A stretch of DNA of 64,000 nucleotides from Pacificoceanicola onchidii (GTDB taxonomy: Bacteria > Pseudomonadota > Alphaproteobacteria > Rhodobacterales > Rhodobacteraceae), in the NCBI RefSeq assembly GCF_004804335.1, contig NZ_SRXY01000003.1:248001-312000 (forward strand), in the 5' to 3' direction. Position 1 is the stretch's first letter. Every line of letters begins with the position of its first letter. This document shows, one piece after another, positions 41,798 to 49,461 of this stretch. The translations under genes and the position numbers were made by a program. Under the pieces are notes generated by a model, which saw only the letters and a program-made list of their open reading frames with translations, did no database searches and had not been told where the DNA came from.

Positions 41798-42802
41798 TTG
41801 ACCCCGAACCCTTCCTTGACCCGCGCCGCACGCCTGTCCGTGGCTCCGATGATGGACTGGACTGACCGCCATTGTCGGTATTTCCATCGTCTGATCTCCC
41901 GGCAGACGCTGCTCTATACCGAGATGGTGACGGCGCCGGCGTTGGTGCGGGGCGGGGCGGTGCATTTGCTGGAGTATAATGCCGAGGAGCATCCTGTGGC
42001 GTTGCAGCTGGGCGGCTCGGACCCAAAAGAGCTGGCGGAGGCGGCGAAGCTGGGGGCGCAGGCGGGTTATGATGAGATCAACCTCAATTGCGGCTGTCCC
42101 AGCGACCGGGTGCAATCGGGGACCTTTGGCGCGGTGCTGATGCGCTCGCCGGGACTTGTGGCCGATTGCGTGAAGGCGATGCGCGATGCGGTGGAGACGG
42201 AAATCACGGTGAAATGCCGGATTGGCGTCGATGATCAGGACCCCGAGGCGGTGCTGCCCGATTTCATCGAGCAGGTGTCCGAGGCGGGAGCGCGGCGCAT
42301 TCAGATCCATGCGCGTAAAGCCTGGCTGCAAGGGCTGTCGCCCAAGGAGAACCGGGATATTCCCCCCTTGGATTACGATCTCGTCAAGGCCATGCGCGGG
42401 GCCTTCCCCGAACTGCATCTGAGCGTGAACGGTGGGATCGAAAGCCTTGATCAGGCGGAAGAATTTTTGGCCGCGGGGCTGGATGGCGTGATGATCGGAC
42501 GGGCGGCTTATCACCGCCCGTGGGACATCCTGGGCGGGGCGGATGCGAAGGTTTACGGGTCCGCGCCCACGGGGCTGACCGCAGAGGACGCGGCGCGCGC
42601 CATGCTGCCCTATATCGAGGCGCACTTGACCTCGGGCGGCAAGTTGCATCAGGTTTCGCGCCATATGCTGGGCCTGTTCGCGGGACGCCCGGGCGCGCGG
42701 CAATGGCGGCGGGTGCTCTCTGAAGGGGCGACGCGCAAGGGCGCGGGTCCGGCGCTCGTTGAAGAGGCGCTGGCGCAGGTTGAGCAAGGGCAGGCCGCAT
42801 GA
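41798..42802 (+). CDS. dusA: tRNA-dihydrouridine synthase A
   Basis: A 334-aa FMN enzyme that reduces uridines in the tRNA D-loop. RLSVAPMMDWTDRHCRYF is the first strand; INLNCGCPSDRVQSGTFGA holds the catalytic Cys and the DusA-specific loop; VKCRIGVDD, IQIHARKAWLQGLSPKENR and LSVNGGIES follow. The first strand is needed, so the start must be upstream of it; TTG at 41798 is the best candidate though its ribosome-binding site is weak. It overlaps the TauE-type gene by four bases. Confidence 0.93.
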   Translation: MTPNPSLTRAARLSVAPMMDWTDRHCRYFHRLISRQTLLYTEMVTAPALVRGGAVHLLEYNAEEHPVALQLGGSDPKELAEAAKLGAQAGYDEINLNCGCPSDRVQSGTFGAVLMRSPGLVADCVKAMRDAVETEITVKCRIGVDDQDPEAVLPDFIEQVSEAGARRIQIHARKAWLQGLSPKENRDIPPLDYDLVKAMRGAFPELHLSVNGGIESLDQAEEFLAAGLDGVMIGRAAYHRPWDILGGADAKVYGSAPTGLTAEDAARAMLPYIEAHLTSGGKLHQVSRHMLGLFAGRPGARQWRRVLSEGATRKGAGPALVEEALAQVEQGQAA

Positions 42803-43620
42803 GCTATGACATTTCCACCTTATTGCCGCTGATCGCCTTGATGATGGCCTCCTCGGCCTTTGCGGGCGTGCTGGCGGGGCTCTTCGGGGTTGGCGGCGGC
42901 ATTGTGCTTGTGCCGGTTTTCTTCTTTGTCTTCAGTGGGCTGGGCTATGGCGGGGCGATGCTGATGCAGGTCTGCCTTGCGACCTCTCTGGCGTCGATCA
43001 TCGTCACCTCCATCCGCTCCGTGCATTCGCACAACAAGAAAGGCGCGGTGGACTGGGACGTGCTGAAAACATGGGCGCCAGGGATCGTCATCGGGGCGGT
43101 GATAGGCATGCTGATCGCCGCGGGGCTGCGTTCGGCGGCGCTGGCGGTGATCTTTGGCGTGCTGGCCGGGCTGGTCGGGCTCTACATGGCCTTTGGCAAG
43201 GCGCATTGGCGGCTGGCGCAGGAGATGCCCACCGGGCTGACCCGCGCGATCCTGTCGCCGGTGGTAGGCTTTTTGTCAGTGCTCATGGGGATCGGCGGCG
43301 GCAGCTTTGGCGTGCCGCTTATGACGCTCTACAACATGCCGATGCACCGCGCGGTGGCGACGGCGGCGGGCTTTGGCCTTCTGATCGCGGTGCCTTCGGT
43401 GATCGGCTTTTTGCTGCTGAGCGTGCCGGACGCGCCGCCCTATACCATTGGCGCGGTCAATGTCCCGGCCTTCCTGATCGCGGTGTCGATGACGTTGATC
43501 ACCACGCCCTGGGGCGCGAAGCTGGCCCATGCCTTGCCCGCGCTGACCCTGCGCCGCATCTTTGCGGTGTTCATCCTGATCGTGGCGGCGAACATGCTGC
43601 GCAAGGCTTTGATGGGGTGA
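42799..43620 (+). CDS. TauE/SafE family (TSUP) membrane protein
   Basis: A 273-aa protein with about eight hydrophobic segments in two halves, each starting with the glycine-rich motif of this family: AGVLAGLFGVGGGIVLVPVF and VVGFLSVLMGIGGGSFGVPL. Members export sulfite, sulfoacetate or related organosulfur anions, or are of unknown substrate. It is coupled to dusA through an ATGA overlap. Confidence 0.9.
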   Translation: MSYDISTLLPLIALMMASSAFAGVLAGLFGVGGGIVLVPVFFFVFSGLGYGGAMLMQVCLATSLASIIVTSIRSVHSHNKKGAVDWDVLKTWAPGIVIGAVIGMLIAAGLRSAALAVIFGVLAGLVGLYMAFGKAHWRLAQEMPTGLTRAILSPVVGFLSVLMGIGGGSFGVPLMTLYNMPMHRAVATAAGFGLLIAVPSVIGFLLLSVPDAPPYTIGAVNVPAFLIAVSMTLITTPWGAKLAHALPALTLRRIFAVFILIVAANMLRKALMG

Positions 43621-43627
43621 GGCCCGC

Positions 43628-43647
43628 GTCCCGGACTTGATTAGGGA
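43628..43647. repeat. Degenerate REP-like palindrome
   Basis: GTCCCGGACTTGATTAGGGA is a decayed copy of the GTCCCGGA-CTTGA-TCCGGGAC palindrome. Confidence 0.5.
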
Positions 43648-43750
43648 AAACATCGGGGTTGGCCTCGTAGTTGGAAACAATCGTTCGGGAATTGCGGCAT
43701 TGTTTCCCGTTGACGCTAAGTGGCGAAAAATACTTGGCAAAACTGGCCTG

Positions 43751-43766
43751 TTAAGCAATTGTTAAC
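43751..43766. promoter_or_regulatory. CtrA-binding site (TTAA-N7-TTAAC)
   Basis: TTAAGCAATTGTTAAC is an exact match to the full CtrA consensus, 23 bases before the RTX gene start. A further TTAAC occurs just inside the gene. Confidence 0.55.
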
Positions 43767-43789
43767 CCATTGCCATGGGGAGATGTGTG

Positions 43790-44950
43790 ATGGGGCTGTT
43801 AACGATTTTGCTGCCGCTGCTGCTGCTTGGAACGCTGGTGGATTTCGGTGGATCCGGGTCCGGTTCGGACTCAGGCGATGAGGATGACACCGGCGATCCG
43901 GTTCGGACGCTGGGCACCGATGGCGATGATGACGAAGATCTGGGGGCCGGCGACAGCCAGTTTCAGGCGCTGCAGGGCAACGATCTGATCTATGCGGGCG
44001 AGGGGAACGACACCGTTGACGGCAACGAAGGCGACGACACCCTGCGCGGCGAAGAGGGCGATGACAGCCTGAGCGGGGGCTTGGGGGATGACAAGATCGT
44101 CGGCGGTCCGGGCGCGGACACTCTGGACGGCGGAACCGGTGCGGACAAGCTGATCGGCGAGGCGGGAGACGACACGCTGATCGGTCAGGACGGCAACGAC
44201 AAGATTTTCGGCGGTCTGGGCAACGATGAAGCCAGCGGCGGTCTGGGTGCGGATTCGATTTACGGCGGTCCGGGCGACGATGTGCTCGACGGCGGCGCAG
44301 ACAATGACACGATCTATGGGCAATCGGGGGACGATACGCTGATCGGCGGGGCCGGCGATGATTACCTGCGCGGCGAGTTTGGCACAAATCGGCTGGAAGG
44401 CGGGGACGGCAACGATCTGTTGGAGATCAACCGCTATGGCGCGGGCGGCGATGGCGACACGCTGATCGGCGGCAATGGCAACGACACGCTCTACGGCGGG
44501 CTATATGACGACCTTCTTGATGGCGGTGACGGGGATGATGTCATTTTCGGCTATCAGGGGGATGACAGTGCCGACGGTGGGGCCGGGAATGACATTATCG
44601 CTGCTGAGACGGCCTTTGGTGGAGCCGGGCAGGATCTGATCTATCTCGCGGGCGCAACCGAGGTCACGGGCGGCGAAGGGGGCGATTTCTTTGTGTTCGG
44701 GACACAAGACGCGGCTGGCGGAGCGAGCCCGGCGGAGATCACCGACTTCGACTATACCGGCGCCGATCAGGACATGATTGTCATCGAGATCCCGGATGAG
44801 GCTTATGACGATGCGGCGGTTTCTGTCACGGCGCAGGGCAATGACGCGCTGGTGCAGGTGACCGCAGATGGCATCACCTATGATGTTGCCCGGATCACCA
44901 ATGGCGCGGCGAGTTTCACCAGCGCTTTTGTGGATGTGGTGGCGGTTTAG
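43790..44950 (+). CDS. RTX (hemolysin-type) calcium-binding repeat protein
   Basis: A 386-aa acidic protein. A short hydrophobic N-terminus (GLLTILLPLLLLGTLVDFGG) precedes an Asp/Gly-rich linker, then about twenty nonapeptide repeats of the GGxGxDxhx type (for example GNEGDDTLRGEEGDDSLSGG) from about residue 55 to 285. The last 90 residues (ITDFDYTGADQDMIVIEIPD) form the C-terminal cap common to RTX proteins, where the type I secretion signal resides. It should bind calcium outside the cell. The ATG at 43790 follows GGGGAG by seven bases. A perfect CtrA site lies upstream. Confidence 0.9.
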   Translation: MGLLTILLPLLLLGTLVDFGGSGSGSDSGDEDDTGDPVRTLGTDGDDDEDLGAGDSQFQALQGNDLIYAGEGNDTVDGNEGDDTLRGEEGDDSLSGGLGDDKIVGGPGADTLDGGTGADKLIGEAGDDTLIGQDGNDKIFGGLGNDEASGGLGADSIYGGPGDDVLDGGADNDTIYGQSGDDTLIGGAGDDYLRGEFGTNRLEGGDGNDLLEINRYGAGGDGDTLIGGNGNDTLYGGLYDDLLDGGDGDDVIFGYQGDDSADGGAGNDIIAAETAFGGAGQDLIYLAGATEVTGGEGGDFFVFGTQDAAGGASPAEITDFDYTGADQDMIVIEIPDEAYDDAAVSVTAQGNDALVQVTADGITYDVARITNGAASFTSAFVDVVAV

Positions 44951-44955
44951 GCACT

Positions 44956-45198
44956 CTACCCTTCGGCGCGGCGCTTGATCCGGGCCGCCCGTCCGCCACG
45001 GCGTTTTGTCAGCAGCGAGGCGCGCCCCGGCAGCTCTGCCATGATGGCGCGGCGCTCTTCGGCGGTTCTGCGGCCCCAGCCGGTGATCTCGTCAATCGAG
45101 CGGTAGCACCCGGTGCACAGCCGCGTCTCGGGGTGGATGACGCAAACCTTGGTGCAGGGGCTTTCAACCTCGTCGCGTTTCCAGACGTCATCGCTCAT
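44956..45198 (-). CDS. DUF1289 family protein
   Basis: An 80-aa protein with the DUF1289 pattern SPCTKVCVIHPETRLCTGCYRS, four Cys likely binding metal, followed by EITGWGRRTAEERRAIMAEL. It has a basic C-terminal tail. Function unknown. It lies 13 bp after ruvX on the same strand, with ccmI at the head of the unit, and is convergent with the RTX gene (stop codons five bases apart). Confidence 0.9.
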   Translation of the reverse strand: MSDDVWKRDEVESPCTKVCVIHPETRLCTGCYRSIDEITGWGRRTAEERRAIMAELPGRASLLTKRRGGRAARIKRRAEG

Positions 45199-45211
45199 GG
45201 TCAGTCAGTCC

Positions 45212-45676
45212 TCACAGATGCCGCAGGCGGTCGAGCGCCCCTTGCAGGATATACCCGGCCGCCACGTGGTCGATGACCTCGGAGCGACGTTTGCGGGACG
45301 TATCCGCCTCCAGAAGCGCCCGTTCGGCGGCCACGGTGCTGAGCCGTTCATCCCAGAAGGTGATCTGCCCGTCCCAGAGCCGGGCGATGTTGCGGGCAAA
45401 GGCGCGGGTCGACTGACAGCGCGGCCCTTCGGAGCCGTCCATGTTGCGGGGCAGGCCAAGCACGATGCCGGTGATCTGGCGCGCGCTGAGGATCGCCAGC
45501 AGGGCCTCGGCGTCCTGCGTGAACTTCTTGCGTTTGATCGTCTCAAGCGGGGTTGCGATGGTTCTGAGGCCGTCAGAAACCGCCACGCCAATGGTCTTGG
45601 TCCCAAGGTCGAGCCCGGCCAGCGCGGTCATGGGCGGCAGGGCGGCGGCGAAATCGGCAATCTCATCGTGGATCAT
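45212..45676 (-). CDS. ruvX: Holliday junction resolvase-like protein YqgF/RuvX
   Basis: A 154-aa RNase H-fold nuclease. LAGLDLGTKTIGVAVSD holds the first catalytic Asp, IVLGLPRNMDGSEG follows, and FWDERLSTVAAER and DHVAAGYILQ carry the remaining acidic residues. It is linked to Holliday junction resolution and 16S rRNA 5' processing in E. coli. The ATG at 45676 overlaps the ccmI stop by four bases, implying coupling. Confidence 0.93.
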   Translation of the reverse strand: MIHDEIADFAAALPPMTALAGLDLGTKTIGVAVSDGLRTIATPLETIKRKKFTQDAEALLAILSARQITGIVLGLPRNMDGSEGPRCQSTRAFARNIARLWDGQITFWDERLSTVAAERALLEADTSRKRRSEVIDHVAAGYILQGALDRLRHL

Positions 45677-46890
45677 TCGAGGATGCCCGCCCGTTCGGCT
45701 GCGCCGCGAATGGTGGCCAGCGCCTCGGGAGTTTCGGCAAAACGCTCCTGCGCCTCGGCCCAGATCGCCCGGGCCTGATCGACCTCGTCCAGCACCATGA
45801 GAGAGGAAATCAGCCGCGCCCATTCCTGCGGCGTTCCGCCTACATTGGCGAGCCGGTCGGACAGTTGGCCGACCATGCCGCGGATCATCTCCATGCGGTC
45901 TTCGGCGGACATGTCCTGTGCGGCGGCAATGTCGCCTTGTGTCGGGCCGCGCGGCGCTTCGGGCAGCTCATAGCCGGAGATCCCGGCGCGGAAGGCCAGC
46001 TCCTCGATCTGCGCGCGGATCGGATCGAGCCATGGCGCGGTTGGCTCGCTCTCGCGCAGAAGCTGATCCCACATGCGGAAAGCCACGTCGGGCCGTCCGG
46101 TCTGGGCCATCATCAACCCGCCGTAGTAACGCGCCACGCCGTTGCGCGGATCGCGGGCGAGGGCCTCTTCGAGCGCCTTTTGCGCTTCGGGCGAGACATA
46201 GCCGCCTGCCGCAATCACCATCATGTCGGCCAGATCGGCGTAATCCTTGGCGGTGGCGTCCTCGCCCTTCAGTTCCGCAATGCGGGCCAGCGAGGCGTAG
46301 GCCTGCGCATAGTTGCCAAGCGCCGCCTCGGAGCGGGCCAGCAGGATGTGACCGCGCAGATCATCGGGGCGCTGCGCCACGGCCTCGCGCAGCTTTTCGA
46401 CAAGCGTGGCGTATTCCTCCGTGGCCTCTGCTGCCGGGGAGGGCGGCAGGTCCGCCTCGGCCTGCGCCTGTGTCGGACGGTTCTCCCGCGCTTCCTTGGC
46501 GGCCGCGATGCGGCCAGCGAGCGGCAGGTCCGGATAGCCCGGCGCGCCGAGCATCTGATAGGTGCCAAAGCCGCCGCCCAGTACGATCACCGCCATAAGC
46601 CCGGCCAGCACGGCGTTGCTGCCTTTGCTGCCGGTATTGGCTCCTGCGGCGCGGGCTTTGGCATCGGCGGCCAGAATGCGGCGCGAGACTTCGGTGCGCA
46701 GGCGTTCGGCCTCTTCGCTGGGGATCACGCCGCGCGCCGCGTCGCGTTCGATCTCGCTCAGCTGATCGCGATAGACCTGCAGATCAAAGGCCGCAGCCGG
46801 CGTCGCCGCCTCGCGCGCACGCATCACGCCACGCGCCAGAAGCGCAGTGACCACAAGGCCGAGCAGCAATGCGATAATCCAGAAGGTCAT
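45673..46890 (-). CDS. ccmI: Cytochrome c biogenesis protein CcmI
   Basis: A 405-aa bitopic membrane protein. Two transmembrane segments (FWIIALLLGLVVTALLARG and AVLAGLMAVIVLGGGFGTYQ) flank a cytoplasmic leucine-zipper-like loop (YRDQLSEIERDAARGVIPSEE), and the periplasmic part carries TPR repeats (about 175-320) that present apocytochrome c for heme ligation. The start at 46890 gives MTFWIIALL; upstream codons are read-through. No other ccm genes are nearby. Confidence 0.9.
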   Translation of the reverse strand: MTFWIIALLLGLVVTALLARGVMRAREAATPAAAFDLQVYRDQLSEIERDAARGVIPSEEAERLRTEVSRRILAADAKARAAGANTGSKGSNAVLAGLMAVIVLGGGFGTYQMLGAPGYPDLPLAGRIAAAKEARENRPTQAQAEADLPPSPAAEATEEYATLVEKLREAVAQRPDDLRGHILLARSEAALGNYAQAYASLARIAELKGEDATAKDYADLADMMVIAAGGYVSPEAQKALEEALARDPRNGVARYYGGLMMAQTGRPDVAFRMWDQLLRESEPTAPWLDPIRAQIEELAFRAGISGYELPEAPRGPTQGDIAAAQDMSAEDRMEMIRGMVGQLSDRLANVGGTPQEWARLISSLMVLDEVDQARAIWAEAQERFAETPEALATIRGAAERAGILE

Positions 46891-46953
46891 ACGATCGTCT
46901 TTCTCATTCCCTTTCTTGCATCTAGGGCAGGAGAGCGCTGGAAAAAAGTGCAA

Positions 46954-46980
46954 ATGTCGCCCGCAGCGCCCCCATGTCGC
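46954..46980. promoter_or_regulatory. Direct repeats upstream of soxB
   Basis: ATGTCGC occurs at 46954-46960 and again at 46974-46980, 20 bases apart and about 92 bases before soxB. The helical-turn spacing resembles AraC-type operator pairs. Confidence 0.35.
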
Positions 46981-47071
46981 AACTGCAAGAAATTGTGACG
47001 GTTGTGCGCGCCGGTTAGCGGGCTATGTCCGGTAGTCATCCCATCAAGACGCCATTGCCGGATTCGATGCC

Positions 47072-48337
47072 ATGTCCCTGAATACTTCACCGAAAAAACG
47101 CTACTCGGTTTTCGCCGTTGCCCGTGAGGCCGCGCGCTATCACACCGGTTGGGGGCGGGCCTGGCGCAAGCCGCAGCCGAAGAAACGTTATGACGTGGTG
47201 ATCGTCGGCGCGGGCGGGCACGGGCTGGCCACCGCCTATTACCTCGGGCGCAACTTCGGCATCACCAATGTGGCGGTGATCGAAAAAGGCTGGCTCGGCG
47301 GCGGCAACACGGGCCGGAACACCACGATCATCCGCTCGAACTACCTTCAGGATCCCTCGGCGGCGATCTATGAGAAGGCGCGCGGTCTTTATGAGACCAT
47401 GTCTCAGGATCTGAACTACAACGTCATGTTCAGCCCGCGCGGCGTGATCATGCTGGCCCAGACCGAACATGAGGTGCGCGGCTACAAGCGCACTGCCCAT
47501 GCGAACGCCTTGCAGGGCGTCACCACCGAGTTCATCTCGCCCCAGCGGGTCAAGGAAATCGTGCCGATCATCAATCTTGATGGTCCGCGTTACCCTGTCC
47601 TTGGGGGCCTGTGGCAAGCGCGCGGCGGCACCGCCCGCCACGATGCGGTGGCCTGGGGTTATGCCCGTGCCTGTTCCGACATGGGCATGGACATCATCCA
47701 GAAGTGCGAAGTCACGGGCATTCGCCAGTTCGGCGGCGAGGTGCGCGGCGTCGACACCACGCTTGGTCCCATTGATTGCGACAAGCTCGGCATCGTGGTG
47801 GCGGGGCACTCCGGTGTGCTGGCCGATATGGCAGGTTTCCGTCTGCCGGTTGAGAGCGTGGCGCTACAGGCGCTGGTCTCCGAGCCGATCAAGCCGGTCA
47901 TGGACTGCGTGGTCATGGCCAACACCGTGCACGGCTACATGTCCCAGTCCGACAAGGGGGAGATGGTCATTGGCGGCGGAGCGGACGGCTACAACAACTA
48001 CACCCAGCGCGGCTCGTTCCACCACATCGAGGAAACTGTGCGGGCTTTGGTCGAGACCTTCCCGATGGTGTCCCGCCTGAAGATGCTGCGCCAGTGGGGC
48101 GGCATCGTGGACATGACAGGCGATCGCTCGCCCATCCTGTCGAAAACCCCTCTGGAGGGCTGTTTCATCAACTGCGGCTGGGGCACCGGCGGCTTCAAGG
48201 CCATCCCGGGTTCCGGCTGGGGCTTTGCAGAGCTTATGGCGCGCGGCCAGTCGCCGCTGACCGACGAATTCTCCATGTTCCGCTTCCGCGAAGGCAAGTT
48301 CATTGATGAAAGCGTGGCGGCGGGGGTGGCTCACTGA
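47072..48337 (+). CDS. soxB: Sarcosine oxidase, beta subunit
   Basis: A 421-aa flavoprotein, the beta subunit of heterotetrameric sarcosine oxidase, which oxidises sarcosine to glycine, passing the methyl group to tetrahydrofolate. YDVVIVGAGGHGLATAYYLG is the FAD loop (about residue 40); GNTGRNTTIIRSNYL, GGTARHDAVAWGYA and CGWGTGGFKAIPGSGWGFA are SoxB hallmarks. Length is typical. The stop codon overlaps the next gene by one base (TGATG). Normally soxD follows immediately; here another gene intervenes. Confidence 0.97.
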   Translation: MSLNTSPKKRYSVFAVAREAARYHTGWGRAWRKPQPKKRYDVVIVGAGGHGLATAYYLGRNFGITNVAVIEKGWLGGGNTGRNTTIIRSNYLQDPSAAIYEKARGLYETMSQDLNYNVMFSPRGVIMLAQTEHEVRGYKRTAHANALQGVTTEFISPQRVKEIVPIINLDGPRYPVLGGLWQARGGTARHDAVAWGYARACSDMGMDIIQKCEVTGIRQFGGEVRGVDTTLGPIDCDKLGIVVAGHSGVLADMAGFRLPVESVALQALVSEPIKPVMDCVVMANTVHGYMSQSDKGEMVIGGGADGYNNYTQRGSFHHIEETVRALVETFPMVSRLKMLRQWGGIVDMTGDRSPILSKTPLEGCFINCGWGTGGFKAIPGSGWGFAELMARGQSPLTDEFSMFRFREGKFIDESVAAGVAH

Positions 48338-49059
48338 TGGCCGATGCGCAACAGTGGCAAACGGTATGGATTCCGTTGATCTCGGCGGCAATCGGTGGCG
48401 GGATGGCCATAATGGCGTCCTTAGTTGCCTTGAGAAAACAGCATGAACTCGAGATCGCTCGGGAAAACGACAGAGCGCGACGAGAAGCTTCAAACAGAGC
48501 GTTTGCGTGCATGCATAAACTTCAATCCGTATTGGAGACCTCTGAAAATCTGAGGCGCGCGATAAACCGGCAATTTGTAGCAGCCAATGAAGAAGGGGCG
48601 GGCGACTTGGAGCCATGGGCTAAAGTGGTCGAAATTGTCGCGGATGATTACAAAGAAGAAGCGATTTCAGTCTCTGAAACTGCTTTCCTAATTGATGCGA
48701 AACGAGCCGAATTGATGAATGACGTTCATTTGATTCAGAGAAGAGTTTGGCATCTTTTGGCTGCGTCCAAGAAATACAACGCTTTGAGAGCGGAACTGGT
48801 GAAGTTCATGGAAGAGCATCATCAAGACGGTCAGCCCGAGGACGGACTAAGAGTATCGGGGTCGTTTTCTGGAAAGGCCGCATTTGTTGCAGACATGCGT
48901 CAGAAGCAACTCCAAAACCTCTTGGGGCAACTTATGGATGGGTTGGAAACAGATACTGAAGAGGCTTGGCGCGTCTTGCTAGCATTCAAACAAACAGCGG
49001 AAGAATACTTCGAAGGGATGTTCCCTGTCTTTAAACTGGAACGAGACGAAAAATGCTGA
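48337..49059 (+). CDS. AT-rich inserted gene: single-pass membrane protein, unknown function
   Basis: A 240-aa protein with one N-terminal transmembrane helix (about residues 11-32, IPLISAAIGGGMAIMASLVA) followed by a charged coiled-coil-like helix (RKQHELEIARENDRARREAS) and a helical cytoplasmic domain. I recognise no family. Two hand-counted 60-base lines give 42-47% GC, against about 65% in soxB. It starts on the last base of the soxB stop codon and its last seven bases contain the soxD start, so it is coupled on both sides. Its composition and its interruption of a conserved operon suggest acquisition by transfer. Confidence 0.8.
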   Translation: MADAQQWQTVWIPLISAAIGGGMAIMASLVALRKQHELEIARENDRARREASNRAFACMHKLQSVLETSENLRRAINRQFVAANEEGAGDLEPWAKVVEIVADDYKEEAISVSETAFLIDAKRAELMNDVHLIQRRVWHLLAASKKYNALRAELVKFMEEHHQDGQPEDGLRVSGSFSGKAAFVADMRQKQLQNLLGQLMDGLETDTEEAWRVLLAFKQTAEEYFEGMFPVFKLERDEKC

Positions 49060-49382
49060 CCCTCCTTTGCCCCTGCTGCGGCGTGCAGGCCGACGAAACC
49101 GAACTCGCCCCGGGCGGCGAAGCGCACCTCAAGCGCTACGGTCCCGGCTCCACCGATGACGATTTCGAAGGCTACCTTTTCATGCGGGAAAACCCGCGCG
49201 GCGTGCATTTCGAGCGCTGGCGCCATGCCAATGGTTGCGGCAAGTGGTTCCTCGCGGCGCGCGACACGGTCACGCTCGAGGTTTACGGAACCTATTCGGC
49301 TCAGACGACAGAGCCGCCCGAACACATCAAAGAGGCCATCACCGCCAAACACCCCGGCTGGTCATGGCGCGAGTTCGCCTGA
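49053..49382 (+). CDS. soxD: Sarcosine oxidase, delta subunit
   Basis: A 109-aa zinc-binding small subunit. LLCPCCGVQADETE supplies three Cys ligands near the N-terminus, and HANGCGKWFLAARDTVT the fourth region. It overlaps the upstream gene by seven bases. GC content returns to the high level of the neighbouring sox genes. Confidence 0.95.
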   Translation: MLTLLCPCCGVQADETELAPGGEAHLKRYGPGSTDDDFEGYLFMRENPRGVHFERWRHANGCGKWFLAARDTVTLEVYGTYSAQTTEPPEHIKEAITAKHPGWSWREFA

Positions 49383-49390
49383 TGTTTCTT

Positions 49391-49432
49391 TGTGCGTCAA
49401 ATATCCCGGGGGTCCGGGGGCAGCGTCCCCGG
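49391..49432. repeat. Intergenic hairpin plus ATATCC element, copy 2 (inverted)
   Basis: TCAAATATCC precedes a hairpin with arms CCGGGG and CCCCGG. It is an inverted relative of the element at 10839, and lies between soxD and soxA. Confidence 0.6.
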
Positions 49433-49461
49433 CGATCCGCCAAGAATGAAGGCTCCCAATC

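Noticed and set aside
44000-44630. Short tandem DNA repeats resembling an array
   Set aside because: They are codon-level repeats of RTX nonapeptides inside an open coding frame, not CRISPR: unit length is 27 bases and there are no unique spacers.
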